Source: an uncultured Clostridia bacterium (GTDB lineage Bacteria; Bacillota; Clostridia; Oscillospirales; Ruminococcaceae). From it: DNA of 60,343 nt. The stretch is from assembly GCA_947624345.1 (NCBI GenBank), contig CANQJW010000002.1, positions 1 through 60,343 on the forward strand, in the 5' to 3' direction. This document shows positions 6,966-15,579 of the stretch, piece after piece. Position numbers and translations under genes: made by a program. The notes below the pieces were generated by a model, which searched no databases, was not told where the DNA came from, and was given only the letters and a program-made list of their open reading frames with translations. Every line of letters starts with the position of its first letter. Within the stretch, counting starts at the first letter, position 1.

Positions 6966-9023
6966 CTATTTAACTTTGACTTTACTTACTTTATTAACCC
7001 ATCTGCTATAAACCCTTTTAACATTATAATTTGCGTCCCTATATGTTGCATAGGCTCTAACTCTTACAAAATAGGTCTTTTTTCTCTTGATTTTCGGATT
7101 CTTAGCTGTAATCTTAGCCTTAGAGGTTATCTTCTTGAAGACGATCTGCTTATCCTTGAACTTCTTTTTCTTAGCTACCTGAACCTCATAACCTACTGCT
7201 TTACTTATTTTCTTCCAAGTTACAAGTATCTTCTTTTTAGATTTGCTCTTAACTTTCAGCTTTGTGATTTTTGCCTGTTTCATTTTATTTTGTGCTTTGC
7301 TCTTATCTTTTGCTACATCTGCAGCACTTCGTGTTTTAAATTCATCAACTATTGATGCAGGTGCAGGTGTCGGTTTGTTTGTCTTGTCAATAGTCTTTAT
7401 AACATTTCCATTTGTGTCAAGGAATTTTACGCATCTGATTAAGAATATATAGTCCTCAGAATTACCCCATGAGTTTGTATACATAGAAATACTGTAGCTG
7501 TCACCTGTTTTTATCGGATTTTTCAAATCTAGTGCCACGCTATTTTCAGTAGTTCCGGTAATATCGCTGTTACCCTTTACAGAGGTTGATGAATTTGTTC
7601 CTGCAACAGTTGCAGACAAATCTAAATTTGTATATGAGTTGAAGGATACATCTTGAGCACAGTCAAATATATATCTGATTTGTGTAGCACCATTCATCGC
7701 CTTATCAGCAACACCTGAAACTATTGTCGCAGCATCATCCCAGTAAATTACTGCTAGTGCATCTTCCTTTGGGAAGGTTTCAACCTCTTCAGGGGGAGCA
7801 ATGGTTCCGTTTCTTATTTCCTCAGCAAGCTTTTGTATAAGCTCAGCATCGGTTTGTGATTTTATTTTACAATCGGTTCTTGAATAGAAATTATCATTTG
7901 TATCCCACAAAACAGGAACAAAGCCATAACTCTTTATCAGTCTGAGTATATGATCCATAGCATCACTGCCATCATTTATTATACGATCATTCCATGACAT
8001 ATGAACACCATTGTCGGACGCATATGACGTTGATGTAGTTGTTTCACCTATAAATACAGGTATACCCTTATCATAAAATGCCTTTTTGAGAAGTTTCAGC
8101 TGGCTCAGACTATACGACTCCCAATACTCGCTTCCGATTTGATTTGTCCAGTACATGCTATTGTCAACATAGTGAACAGATACCATCAACCTGTCCTCAG
8201 CTGTATCAGTTGGCATTTTGAAGGCTTCACCTGTTGTTTTGTCAATATTAGTCCAACAACCCGATGCGATAAGCATTCTCTTTGCATTGTTTCCGCCAGT
8301 AGCTCTTACTGCATCAACAAACACCTGATTGAGTGTGTTAGTCCAGTCCAAGGCATCTCTTGTGGACAGATCTTCAATTGTATCAGTCTCTGGGTTTATC
8401 TGACCGCCGCCTAAGTATTCGTTATATCCCTCAAATACAAGGTAATCAGAATAGTCCTTGAAGTAGTTAGCAATCTGTGTCCAGAGCTTTGTGAAAATCT
8501 CAGCAGATTTTTCTTTAGAGTTACGCCTGATAATAAATTCATCATAATGGTGAATGTTTATTACAGCGTAAAGACCATCCTTGCGGCAATAATCGACGAT
8601 TTCCTTAACACGAGCGATAAGATCAGCATTGATATTATAATTGCCGTCATTTTCCATCATATTCCCCCAGAAAACAGGGATTCTCACTGTATTAAAGCCA
8701 GCATCTTTCATACCGTCAATAATCTCTTGGGTAGTGATCTCAGCACCCCAGCACCTTTCATAATCCTGAGGTGTATTTTCCCCTACAACGGGTGGCCAAG
8801 TAAAGTTAATGCTCTCACAATTCGTCGAGTCATACGCTTCCATTGTGTTTCCGAGATTTATTCCAAGCCCCATTTCATCGGCGTAATCCTGAGCGGTCAT
8901 ATTATCACGCATTACACCTCCGTCAGCAGCAATTCCGGTCACAGAGGATATCCCCTGCAAAGATAATGCACCAAGCATCACACAAACTGTCAATATACAA
9001 GATATAACCTTTTTGATTTTCAT
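6966..9023 (-). CDS. secreted glycoside hydrolase family 5 (endoglucanase-like) with lysine-rich C-terminal module
   Basis: The protein is 685 aa. It has a signal peptide (residues 1-33) and a GH5 TIM barrel over about 40-405: NTVRIPVFW, NIHHYDE (HH 158-159), GYNEY with acid/base E202, VSVHYV (H284) and IGE with nucleophile E327, plus W373. A module of about 120 aa (430-550) of beta-rich character follows that I cannot name but which could be carbohydrate binding. The last ~100 aa form a Lys-rich fibronectin-III-like domain nearly matching that of the BspA-like protein. The likely substrate is cellulose, beta-glucan or mannan; the subfamily cannot be fixed by eye. There is no dockerin, so it is not a cellulosomal component in the usual sense. 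It is a single gene whose promoter carries a 21-bp palindrome. Confidence 0.88.
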   Translation of the reverse strand: MKIKKVISCILTVCVMLGALSLQGISSVTGIAADGGVMRDNMTAQDYADEMGLGINLGNTMEAYDSTNCESINFTWPPVVGENTPQDYERCWGAEITTQEIIDGMKDAGFNTVRIPVFWGNMMENDGNYNINADLIARVKEIVDYCRKDGLYAVINIHHYDEFIIRRNSKEKSAEIFTKLWTQIANYFKDYSDYLVFEGYNEYLGGGQINPETDTIEDLSTRDALDWTNTLNQVFVDAVRATGGNNAKRMLIASGCWTNIDKTTGEAFKMPTDTAEDRLMVSVHYVDNSMYWTNQIGSEYWESYSLSQLKLLKKAFYDKGIPVFIGETTTSTSYASDNGVHMSWNDRIINDGSDAMDHILRLIKSYGFVPVLWDTNDNFYSRTDCKIKSQTDAELIQKLAEEIRNGTIAPPEEVETFPKEDALAVIYWDDAATIVSGVADKAMNGATQIRYIFDCAQDVSFNSYTNLDLSATVAGTNSSTSVKGNSDITGTTENSVALDLKNPIKTGDSYSISMYTNSWGNSEDYIFLIRCVKFLDTNGNVIKTIDKTNKPTPAPASIVDEFKTRSAADVAKDKSKAQNKMKQAKITKLKVKSKSKKKILVTWKKISKAVGYEVQVAKKKKFKDKQIVFKKITSKAKITAKNPKIKRKKTYFVRVRAYATYRDANYNVKRVYSRWVNKVSKVKVK

Positions 9024-9072
9024 ATAAATACACCTCTAATTTTTCCATAATGTTTATGTAATCATTTTTATA

Positions 9073-9093
9073 CATTATGATATTATCATAATG
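9073..9093. promoter_or_regulatory. 21-bp perfect palindrome over the GH5 -10 box (candidate operator)
   Basis: Arms CATTATGATA and TATCATAATG around one central base, covering the -10 TAATAT. A further half-site-like ACATTATG occurs downstream toward the start codon. The size and placement fit a repressor operator. The regulator is unknown; the local rpiR gene is one guess among many. Confidence 0.55.
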
Positions 9094-9108
9094 TTTGACA
9101 AAAGTCAA
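9080..9108 (-). promoter_or_regulatory. promoter of the GH5 gene
   Basis: The minus strand has TTGACT, a 17-nt spacer and TAATAT, about 57 nt ahead of the GH5 start codon. Confidence 0.7.
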
Positions 9109-9160
9109 TATAAATAAAAGTTTTATTGCGATATATATTATTTTTATAAGAATTGTTTTT

Positions 9161-9190
9161 AAAAAAAGAACGGGAATAAAATCCCGTTCA
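9161..9190 (-). terminator. terminator of the ispH-rpsA operon
   Basis: On the minus strand GAACGGGAT pairs with ATCCCGTTC-type arms (GAACGGGA/TCCCGTTC) over a short AT loop, followed by TTTTTTT. It closes the ~12 kb minus-strand gene run. Confidence 0.9.
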
Positions 9191-9222
9191 TTGATATTGT
9201 TGCATATTTATTTGATTAAGCA

Positions 9223-11664
9223 TTATTCTGCAGATTCCACAGCAGGCTCTTCTGCTTTTTCCGGTACGGGTTCCTCTGCAGTTTCTTCAACAGCCTCGTC
9301 TGCTTTTTCTTCAGTAGGTTCTTCTGCAGATTCCTCAGCAGGTTCTTCTGCAGATTCCTCAGCAGGTTCTTCTGCTTTTTCCTGTGCAGGTTCCTCTGCG
9401 GTTTCTTCAGCAACCTCGTCTGCCTTTTCCTCAGTAGGTTCTTCTGCAGATTCCTCAGCAGGCTCTTCTACTTTTTCCGGTACGGGTTCCTCTGCGGTTT
9501 CTTCAACAGCCTCGTCTGCTTTTTCTTCAGTAGGTTCTTCTACAGATTCCTCAGCAGGTTCTTCTGCTTTATCCAGTGCGGGTTCCTCTGCAGTTTCTTC
9601 AACAGCCTCATCTGCTTTTTCTTCAGTAGGTTCTTCCTCTTCATCAAAGGTAGGAGGATTCTCAGTTGAATATACTACATTCGGTTCGTCTGATAAAGCC
9701 TCAGCAGTGTCTTCCTCCTCAACAGGCTTCTCAACCTTTTCAGGCTCAGGCAACAATGCCCTCATAGAAAGGCTGATTCTCTTGTTATCCTCGTCGATTT
9801 CAGTAATCTTAACCTCAACCTCTTGTCCAACACTCAAAATATCAGCGACATTGTCAACCCTCTGGTTAGCAATTTGCGAAATATGAATAAGTCCGTCAAT
9901 ACCCTCGATAATCTGAGCGAATGCTCCGAATGATGTTATCGAAACTATCTTAACAGTGATAACCTGCCCTACGCCGTAATTCTTGCTGAAAATTATCCAA
10001 GGATTGTCCTCTTCCTTTTTGAGTGAGAGTGATACCTTCTCGCTTTCTTTATCAATGCTCTTGATAGTAACCTCTATCTCGTCACCAACAGAAACAACAT
10101 CAGATGGGTGCTTGATTCTTGCCCAGGTGAGATCAATCTTTCTTACTAAGCCGTCAACTCCGCCGAGATCAACAAATGCTCCATAGTCGGTAACAGATTT
10201 AACCTTACCGGTTACAACCTGACCAACCTCAGCACTCTCGAAGAATTTTGCTCTTTCCTCTGCACGCTTTTCAGTTGCGATGATTCTGATAGAGCCTACT
10301 GCTCTGTTCCTTGTTTTATCAACATCAATAATCTTAAAATCAACAGTCTTATTCAACAAATCATCAAGACTGTCGCCGCGTCTTTCGGTAGCCTGTGATG
10401 CAGGGATAAATACCTTAAAGCCCTTTGTTGAAACTAAAACTCCACGCTTCAGAATATTAGTAACAACACCTGTTAATACAGTCTTTTCCTCATATGCCTT
10501 AACAACATTTTCAAAGCCTACCATTGCATCAACCTGCTTCTTTGAAAGTGTGTCTACACCCTCTTGGTCATTGGTCTTTAAAACTATAACCTCAACCTCA
10601 TCGCCTACTGATACAACCTCCTCAGGCAACTTAGAAGAATCAGCAGAAAGCTCATCTCTTGGTATAACACCGGTGTGCTTTGTACCAATGTCAACTAAAA
10701 CTTCTGTTTTGTTTACAGCAGTTACAATTCCGGTTACCCTTGCTCCTATATATATTCTTTTAAGAGACTGCTCAATAGCCTCTTCAAAATTAAATTCTTC
10801 TTCTTTGTTTTCGAGAATATCACTCATTGTTTTTTTTACCTCCTGTATAATGTACGCCGGTGTTGATGCACCAGCAGAAATACCTAAATAATGCACGCTG
10901 TAAAAATCCAGATCATACAGCTCTTTTGCTTCCTCAACAAGATAGCAGGGACAATATTCAGAGCAGATAGACTTAAGCTTTAAAGTGTTAGAGCTGTGAC
11001 GGTCTCCGACAATAATCATTTTGTCAGCCTTAGATGCAATACTTATTGCCTCCTCCTGACGCTTTGAGGTAGCATCACATATAGTGTCAAAAATCAATGC
11101 TGATTTATTAACACTTTGTATGTATTCTTTGCACCTTTCCCAAAGCTGTTTATTGAAGGTAGTCTGAGCTACGAAAATCATATTTTCATTCTCTACCTGT
11201 GATAAAAGTAACTTTAGTTCATCAAGTTGTGAGAACACATAACATTCACTCTCACAATGTCCGCTTATGCCGATTACCTCAGGGTGAGTTTTATCCCCTG
11301 CAATTGCAACAAGATAGCCGTCTCTTGATTTCTCTTTCACAATTTTGTGAATCCTTGATACAAAAGGACAGGTAGCATCAACAACATTGACATTCATCTC
11401 GCTCAAACGCTTATATACATCGGCCGAAACGCCGTGAGAACGAATTATAACCGTCTGACCGGACTTTACATCATCAACATCATTAACTACCCTGACGCCC
11501 TTGCTCTCAAGATCAGAAACAACACTCTGATTATGAATAATCGGGCCTAATGTGACAACATTATTCAAGTTATTTAAATTATTATACACTATTTTAACTG
11601 CTCTGTCTACACCAAAACAAAAGCCAGCTGTCCCTGCAACTAAAATTTTACATTTTGTTAACAT
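9223..11664 (-). CDS. ispH: fusion: HMBPP reductase (IspH) - ribosomal protein S1 with acidic repeat tail
   Basis: The protein is 813 aa with two functions. Residues 1-285 are IspH/LytB, which reduces HMBPP to IPP and DMAPP in the last step of the MEP isoprenoid pathway; the [4Fe-4S] cysteines are C16, C99 and C196 and the substrate histidines H44, H77 and H127. Residues ~305-635 hold four S1 RNA-binding domains as in ribosomal protein S1 (for example VTDYGAFVDLGGVDGLV). This fusion is known in many Clostridia. After residue 640 the protein becomes an extreme Glu/Ala/Pro low-complexity tail with four ~32-aa repeats (680-813), a long addition that standard S1 lacks. It is the last gene of its operon. 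The start has a good GGAGG. Confidence 0.93.
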   Translation of the reverse strand: MLTKCKILVAGTAGFCFGVDRAVKIVYNNLNNLNNVVTLGPIIHNQSVVSDLESKGVRVVNDVDDVKSGQTVIIRSHGVSADVYKRLSEMNVNVVDATCPFVSRIHKIVKEKSRDGYLVAIAGDKTHPEVIGISGHCESECYVFSQLDELKLLLSQVENENMIFVAQTTFNKQLWERCKEYIQSVNKSALIFDTICDATSKRQEEAISIASKADKMIIVGDRHSSNTLKLKSICSEYCPCYLVEEAKELYDLDFYSVHYLGISAGASTPAYIIQEVKKTMSDILENKEEEFNFEEAIEQSLKRIYIGARVTGIVTAVNKTEVLVDIGTKHTGVIPRDELSADSSKLPEEVVSVGDEVEVIVLKTNDQEGVDTLSKKQVDAMVGFENVVKAYEEKTVLTGVVTNILKRGVLVSTKGFKVFIPASQATERRGDSLDDLLNKTVDFKIIDVDKTRNRAVGSIRIIATEKRAEERAKFFESAEVGQVVTGKVKSVTDYGAFVDLGGVDGLVRKIDLTWARIKHPSDVVSVGDEIEVTIKSIDKESEKVSLSLKKEEDNPWIIFSKNYGVGQVITVKIVSITSFGAFAQIIEGIDGLIHISQIANQRVDNVADILSVGQEVEVKITEIDEDNKRISLSMRALLPEPEKVEKPVEEEDTAEALSDEPNVVYSTENPPTFDEEEEPTEEKADEAVEETAEEPALDKAEEPAEESVEEPTEEKADEAVEETAEEPVPEKVEEPAEESAEEPTEEKADEVAEETAEEPAQEKAEEPAEESAEEPAEESAEEPTEEKADEAVEETAEEPVPEKAEEPAVESAE
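9226..9627 (-). repeat. four ~96-bp direct repeats coding the acidic tail of the IspH-S1 fusion
   Basis: Each unit encodes roughly TEEKADEAVEETAEEP plus VPEKAEEPAEESAEEP (32 aa). The third copy has an 8-aa internal duplication (PAEESAEE) and the last is truncated by the stop codon. DNA identity between units is high, which indicates recent expansion. The plus-strand Ser-rich ORF over this region is a shadow. Confidence 0.9.
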
Positions 11665-11693
11665 TTAAACCTCCGAAGAGTTAGTAAATATCG

Positions 11694-13106
11694 CTAATTA
11701 TCCAAATTATTCAGGTAAGGGTTATCAGTTTCAACCAGATCAACAATTTCGTTCATTATAGTTTGTCTTAATTTCTTTAGCTCCCTAGGATTTGAACATG
11801 ATATATTAAGCTCCTCAGGTGAGATAGCCTTTCCGAACTTAACAACAACCTTTTTTCTAAATTTTAACTTTCCATCAAAAACAATTCCAACAGGAATCAC
11901 AGGAACCTGTGCAATTGCCGCAACAAGTGCTACTCCTGTTTTACCCTTGCCAACTCTGCCATCCTTCGAGCGTGTTCCCTCAGGGAAAATCAGAAGATTG
12001 CGTCCTTTATTCAAGCACTCAAGAGACTTATCAATTACCGAGGTGTCCCCTTTTCCCCTTGTTACAGGAAACGCTCCCAATGATTTTATGAGAAATGTAA
12101 AGAAGATGTTTTGCTTAAAAAGCTCCTCCTTTGCCATAAACGAAAACGGAACTCTGACAGGAAGTGAAATAAGAACAGGATCAGCATAGCTTCTATGATT
12201 GCTGGCATAAATATAAGAGCCATCCTTTGGAATATTCTCTTTGCCTTCAAATTTGATGTTATAAAAAACACGATAAACAACCAGCACTAAACATCTTATA
12301 AAGTTATACCAAAGCATATTCAAAAACGGTAGTCTGTTGCCTCTTTTAACAGGACTTATCGCAGGCATCTCTCTAAAAAAACCGCTGTTATACTTGCCTT
12401 TAGATGAATCCCTATTTTTCTTATCATCACTTTTTTGTATCTTTAGCTTTTCAATAATAGTGTTGTAAATCATCTCAACAGACTCGTCAAGATTAAGACT
12501 TGTTGTGTCTATCTCGATAGCATCGTCCGCCTTTTTCAGTGGTGCTATCTCTCTGTGCATATCGTTGTAATCACGCTGTTTTATATCCGCCAGAACCTCA
12601 TCATAAGTGGACTTATCGCCCTTTTCCTGAAGTTCCTTAAATCTTCTGGCTGCACGCTCCTCCGCAGAAGCGGTCAGAAAAATCTTAACATCAGCATTAG
12701 GCAAAACAACCGTTCCTATATCCCTGCCGTCCATAATTATGTTGTTTTCCTTTGCGATATTCTGTTGCAGATCAAACAGAAACTCTCTGACGGCCGGAAT
12801 TGCAGAAACCTTTGAAGCACCCATTGAGATTTCGGGCGTTCTTATTTTGTCAGAAACATCTTCCCCACAAAGCAATACCCTTTGTGAGCCGTCTATATAA
12901 GCAAGTCTTAATTCAATATCATTAAGATTTGACTTCACATCACCGGCATTATCTGTATTTACCTTATGCTCTGACATATACAAAGCGATAGAGCGATAAA
13001 GAGCTCCTGTGTCAACATAAACATATTCAAGCCTTTTTGCAACAGCCTTTGCTATTGTTGATTTTCCTGCCCCTGACGGGCCGTCTAGTGCAATGTTAAT
13101 GCCCAT
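11694..13106 (-). CDS. cmk: fusion: cytidylate kinase (Cmk) - 1-acylglycerol-3-phosphate acyltransferase (PlsC)
   Basis: The protein is 470 aa. The first ~222 residues are CMP kinase, with the P-loop GPSGAGKS, the DTGALYR motif and DGRDIGTVV; it phosphorylates CMP and dCMP. A charged linker (SDDKKNRDSSKGK) leads to a PlsC domain with the HX4D box (NHRSYAD) and FPEGTRS, which acylates lysophosphatidic acid to phosphatidic acid at the membrane; a hydrophobic stretch (IRCLVLVVYRVFYN) precedes it. In many Firmicutes cmk, plsC, ispH and rpsA are adjacent separate genes; here they make two fusions. The ATG at 13106 is preferred over that at 13112 because GGAG lies only 2 nt from the latter. It lies 30 nt upstream of the ispH-rpsA fusion. 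Confidence 0.92.
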   Translation of the reverse strand: MGINIALDGPSGAGKSTIAKAVAKRLEYVYVDTGALYRSIALYMSEHKVNTDNAGDVKSNLNDIELRLAYIDGSQRVLLCGEDVSDKIRTPEISMGASKVSAIPAVREFLFDLQQNIAKENNIIMDGRDIGTVVLPNADVKIFLTASAEERAARRFKELQEKGDKSTYDEVLADIKQRDYNDMHREIAPLKKADDAIEIDTTSLNLDESVEMIYNTIIEKLKIQKSDDKKNRDSSKGKYNSGFFREMPAISPVKRGNRLPFLNMLWYNFIRCLVLVVYRVFYNIKFEGKENIPKDGSYIYASNHRSYADPVLISLPVRVPFSFMAKEELFKQNIFFTFLIKSLGAFPVTRGKGDTSVIDKSLECLNKGRNLLIFPEGTRSKDGRVGKGKTGVALVAAIAQVPVIPVGIVFDGKLKFRKKVVVKFGKAISPEELNISCSNPRELKKLRQTIMNEIVDLVETDNPYLNNLDN

Positions 13107-13127
13107 AATCATTCTCCTATATCCTAT

Positions 13128-14363
13128 TTATATAATGCTCTGTGCTGCCAGATTTGCTGTGGCGAAAGCAATTTGCAGATTAAATCCGCCTGTATATGCG
13201 TCAACATCAAGAACCTCACCGATAAAGTGTAATCCCGACACAAGCTTTGATTCCATTGTGCTTGGGTTTATCTCCTTGGTGCTTACTCCACCTCTTGTAA
13301 TTATTGCCTCATCAACAGGTCGGAATCCCTTTATGTCAATACGCAGATTTTTAAACAGTTCTATAAGCTTTTTTCTCTGCTCTCTTGAAATATTATTGAC
13401 CTTTTCAGTACCGTCAATACCTGACAACTCTATTATAACAGGAATCATTTTCGTTGGCAAAAGCTTTTTTAACGCATTGGAAAAAATCCTGTTCGGATTG
13501 TCTGAAAAATCTCTGAGTATTCGCTTATCAAGAGCCTTTTCGTCCAGTCCTGGCTTTAAGTCGATAAGAACGTAATAATCCTTTTTATCAATATTATTTA
13601 TATGTGCACTTGCTGACAGCACAAGCGGTCCTGAAATACCGAAATGAGTAAACAGCATCTCGCCTAACTCAGAAAAAACTGCCCTTTTCTTCCCGCTTTC
13701 AAAAAGGCTCAGGGTGACATTTCGCAGCGACAATCCCATAAGCTCTTTAGGAAAGCTCTGATTTGTTTCAAGCGGAACAAGTGACGGCTTTATATTGGTC
13801 ACCGTATGACCTGCATCTCTTGCGAATTTATAACCGTCCCCTGTCGAGCCTGTTCCGTGATAAGACTTACCACCCGTTGAGACAATTACGCTGTCTGATA
13901 AGAAATCCTCATCGCCACATTTTACACCTATTACCTTGTTGTCTTCAATAATCAGCCCACTCGACTTTTGATTTATTACCGTAACATCAAGTCGCTTTAT
14001 TTCATTTGAAAGAGCTTTGACTATATCCTTTGCGTCGTCGCTTATAGGGAAGACTCTGTTTCCGCGTTCGGTTTTTAAAGGAACCCCAAGCCCCTCAAAA
14101 AAACTCATAGTATCACTCGGCGTGAAAGAATATATAGCACTATATAAAAACTTTGAGTTGCGTGGAATATTGTTAAGTACAGTTTCGGCATCGCAGTTGT
14201 TTGTTACGTTGCATCTGCCTTTTCCTGTTATCATCAGCTTCTTTCCGAGAATCTTGTTCTTTTCTAAAAGCAAAACAGATTTCCCTCTGCGTGCAAGAAG
14301 AATTGAGCAAAACATACCGGATGCCCCTCCGCCGATAACTATAACATCATATTTGCGTGTCAA
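13128..14363 (-). CDS. HI0933/YhiN-family FAD-dependent oxidoreductase
   Basis: The protein is 411 aa. The N terminus has a Rossmann FAD-binding motif (VIGGGASGMFCSILLARRG). Family signatures are TGGKSYHGTGSTGDGY in the middle and ITRGGVSTKEI plus GEVLDVDAYTGGFNLQ near the end. These flavoproteins (YhiN, also called BaiN-like) are widespread; the physiological substrate is uncertain, although bile-acid and other double-bond reductions have been proposed for relatives. The start is a TTG with AAAGGAT upstream; no in-frame ATG fits. It is located between rpiR and cmk-plsC with tight spacing, so it is part of the operon. Confidence 0.88.
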   Translation of the reverse strand: MTRKYDVIVIGGGASGMFCSILLARRGKSVLLLEKNKILGKKLMITGKGRCNVTNNCDAETVLNNIPRNSKFLYSAIYSFTPSDTMSFFEGLGVPLKTERGNRVFPISDDAKDIVKALSNEIKRLDVTVINQKSSGLIIEDNKVIGVKCGDEDFLSDSVIVSTGGKSYHGTGSTGDGYKFARDAGHTVTNIKPSLVPLETNQSFPKELMGLSLRNVTLSLFESGKKRAVFSELGEMLFTHFGISGPLVLSASAHINNIDKKDYYVLIDLKPGLDEKALDKRILRDFSDNPNRIFSNALKKLLPTKMIPVIIELSGIDGTEKVNNISREQRKKLIELFKNLRIDIKGFRPVDEAIITRGGVSTKEINPSTMESKLVSGLHFIGEVLDVDAYTGGFNLQIAFATANLAAQSII

Positions 14364-14396
14364 TATAAAATTATCCTTTCATGTGGCATAAAGGTA

Positions 14397-15272
14397 TTAA
14401 GCCTTGTAATCAGACTCGTTTTTTTCATAGACATCATATGTTTCCCAAATATCCTCCAGCCTTTTGAAGTTATTTGAAACATTCTCTTTATTACGCATTG
14501 AAACAGCGACAATCAAAGCATTTATCAAGCTTAGCGGTGCAACAAGAGAATCTACAAATGATGCCATATCGCTCTGAGCAATAAGAACATTGTCAGCATA
14601 CTTGACTAACGGCGAATTTTTGCTGTCTGTAAAGGCAATAACTCCCGCCCCGTTGTTGTGCGCATATTTAAGAGCATTAAGAGTCTGCTTTGAATATCTT
14701 GGGAACGAAAATCCTATTGCGACATCATTGCTATCAACCCTTAAAATCTGCTCAAACATCTCGCTTGTCGACGATGGACGGACTAGCTTTACGTACGGGA
14801 AAATCAGATTGAGATAATATGCAGTAAAAGATGCTAACGCCGACGAGCTTCTTGTGCCTATTACATATATGGTATGTGCATTGACGATTTTATCGACTGC
14901 CTCGTAAAAATCTTTCTTTGAACACTCGTTTAAAGTTCCTCTTATCCTGTCTATATCAAGGCTTAGAACCTTATCTAAAATATCATCTTCGCCTATCTGA
15001 TCAGATGTTACATTTATCCGCTGAAAGGAAGTCAGCTTATTTCTCATAAGGTCCTGCAAAGCCTTCTGAAAAGCAGGATAGCCGTCAAAGCCCAGCTCTA
15101 TTGCAAATCTTACAACGGTAGACTCGCTTACGCCGACTGTTTTTCCCAGTTTTGATGCGGTCATAAATGCTGACTTATCAAAATGATCTAAAACATAGCG
15201 TGCGATAAGCTTATGTCCCTTTGAAAAACTCTGAAAGCCCTCTTCTAATGCAACCAATAAATCCTTTTCCAT
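14397..15272 (-). CDS. RpiR/MurR-family transcriptional regulator with SIS domain
   Basis: The protein is 291 aa. An N-terminal helix-turn-helix of the RpiR type (ASKLGKTVGVSESTVVRFA, residues ~39-58) is joined to a C-terminal SIS sugar-phosphate-binding domain (~120-260; IYVIGTRSSSALASF, ITFTDS-like region GVIAFTDSKNSPL). Such regulators respond to phosphosugars and usually control sugar or amino-sugar catabolism. No sugar operon is adjacent, so its targets are unknown; the distant GH5 operator is only a speculative possibility. The AGGAGG is separated from the ATG by a hairpin. Confidence 0.9.
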   Translation of the reverse strand: MEKDLLVALEEGFQSFSKGHKLIARYVLDHFDKSAFMTASKLGKTVGVSESTVVRFAIELGFDGYPAFQKALQDLMRNKLTSFQRINVTSDQIGEDDILDKVLSLDIDRIRGTLNECSKKDFYEAVDKIVNAHTIYVIGTRSSSALASFTAYYLNLIFPYVKLVRPSSTSEMFEQILRVDSNDVAIGFSFPRYSKQTLNALKYAHNNGAGVIAFTDSKNSPLVKYADNVLIAQSDMASFVDSLVAPLSLINALIVAVSMRNKENVSNNFKRLEDIWETYDVYEKNESDYKA

Positions 15273-15313
15273 AATCTATGACTATGCTCTTTAAAAGAGC
15301 AGTCCTCCTCTCG
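15273..15313 (-). promoter_or_regulatory. ribosome binding site separated from start by a hairpin (rpiR)
   Basis: On the minus strand GAGGAGG is followed by GACT, a GCTCTTTTAAAGAGC stem-loop, AT and AGTC (GACT and AGTC can extend the stem), then 7 nt to the ATG. The linear SD-ATG distance is about 31 nt; if the extended hairpin folds, the effective distance is about 7 nt. Confidence 0.55.
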
Positions 15314-15331
15314 TTTTATACTTCTAACTTG

Positions 15332-15556
15332 CTAATCGTCAAAAGCAAGGTTCTGAAGATAAATTGATATCCTCCTTAGATCCTCTGTCTTTTCTTTGTC
15401 AACAGAATACTTTCCGTCTACATATTTTAAAACATCACCCTCGTGAATATCTCCGTCAAGCTCGCTTTGACTTATCTCAAAAAAATCATTTTCTGACCTT
15501 TCTACGGTAACAATACCGTCTTCGATCCTCTCAACAATAAGTGAATCTTTCGCCAT
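15332..15556 (-). CDS. DUF3006-family small protein
   Basis: The protein is 74 aa. The sequence (IVERIEDGIVTVERSENDFFEI ...) fits the DUF3006 pattern, a small beta-rich protein often encoded next to ComEC-like metallo-beta-lactamase genes, exactly as here (24 nt downstream of the MBL gene). The function of the family is not established. Genetic coupling suggests a role together with the MBL protein. Confidence 0.75.
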   Translation of the reverse strand: MAKDSLIVERIEDGIVTVERSENDFFEISQSELDGDIHEGDVLKYVDGKYSVDKEKTEDLRRISIYLQNLAFDD

Positions 15557-15579
15557 TTTAATTCTTACTCCTCATAACT

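Noticed and set aside
6861-7355. 164-aa plus-strand ORF after prfB
   Set aside because: It begins next to a terminator and runs antisense to the GH5 C-terminal domain; Phe/Leu-rich composition is the complement of the Lys-rich code.
9226-9627. Regular DNA repeats that could suggest a CRISPR array
   Set aside because: Units are adjacent without unique spacers, keep the reading frame and encode an acidic tail.
9095-9886. 263-aa plus-strand Ser/Ala/Gly-rich ORF
   Set aside because: It is the antisense shadow of the Glu/Ala/Pro repeat tail of the IspH-S1 fusion; no ribosome binding site and the composition follows the repeats.
10280-10891. 203-aa plus-strand ORF
   Set aside because: Antisense to the IspH-S1 gene, shadow of the S1 domains.
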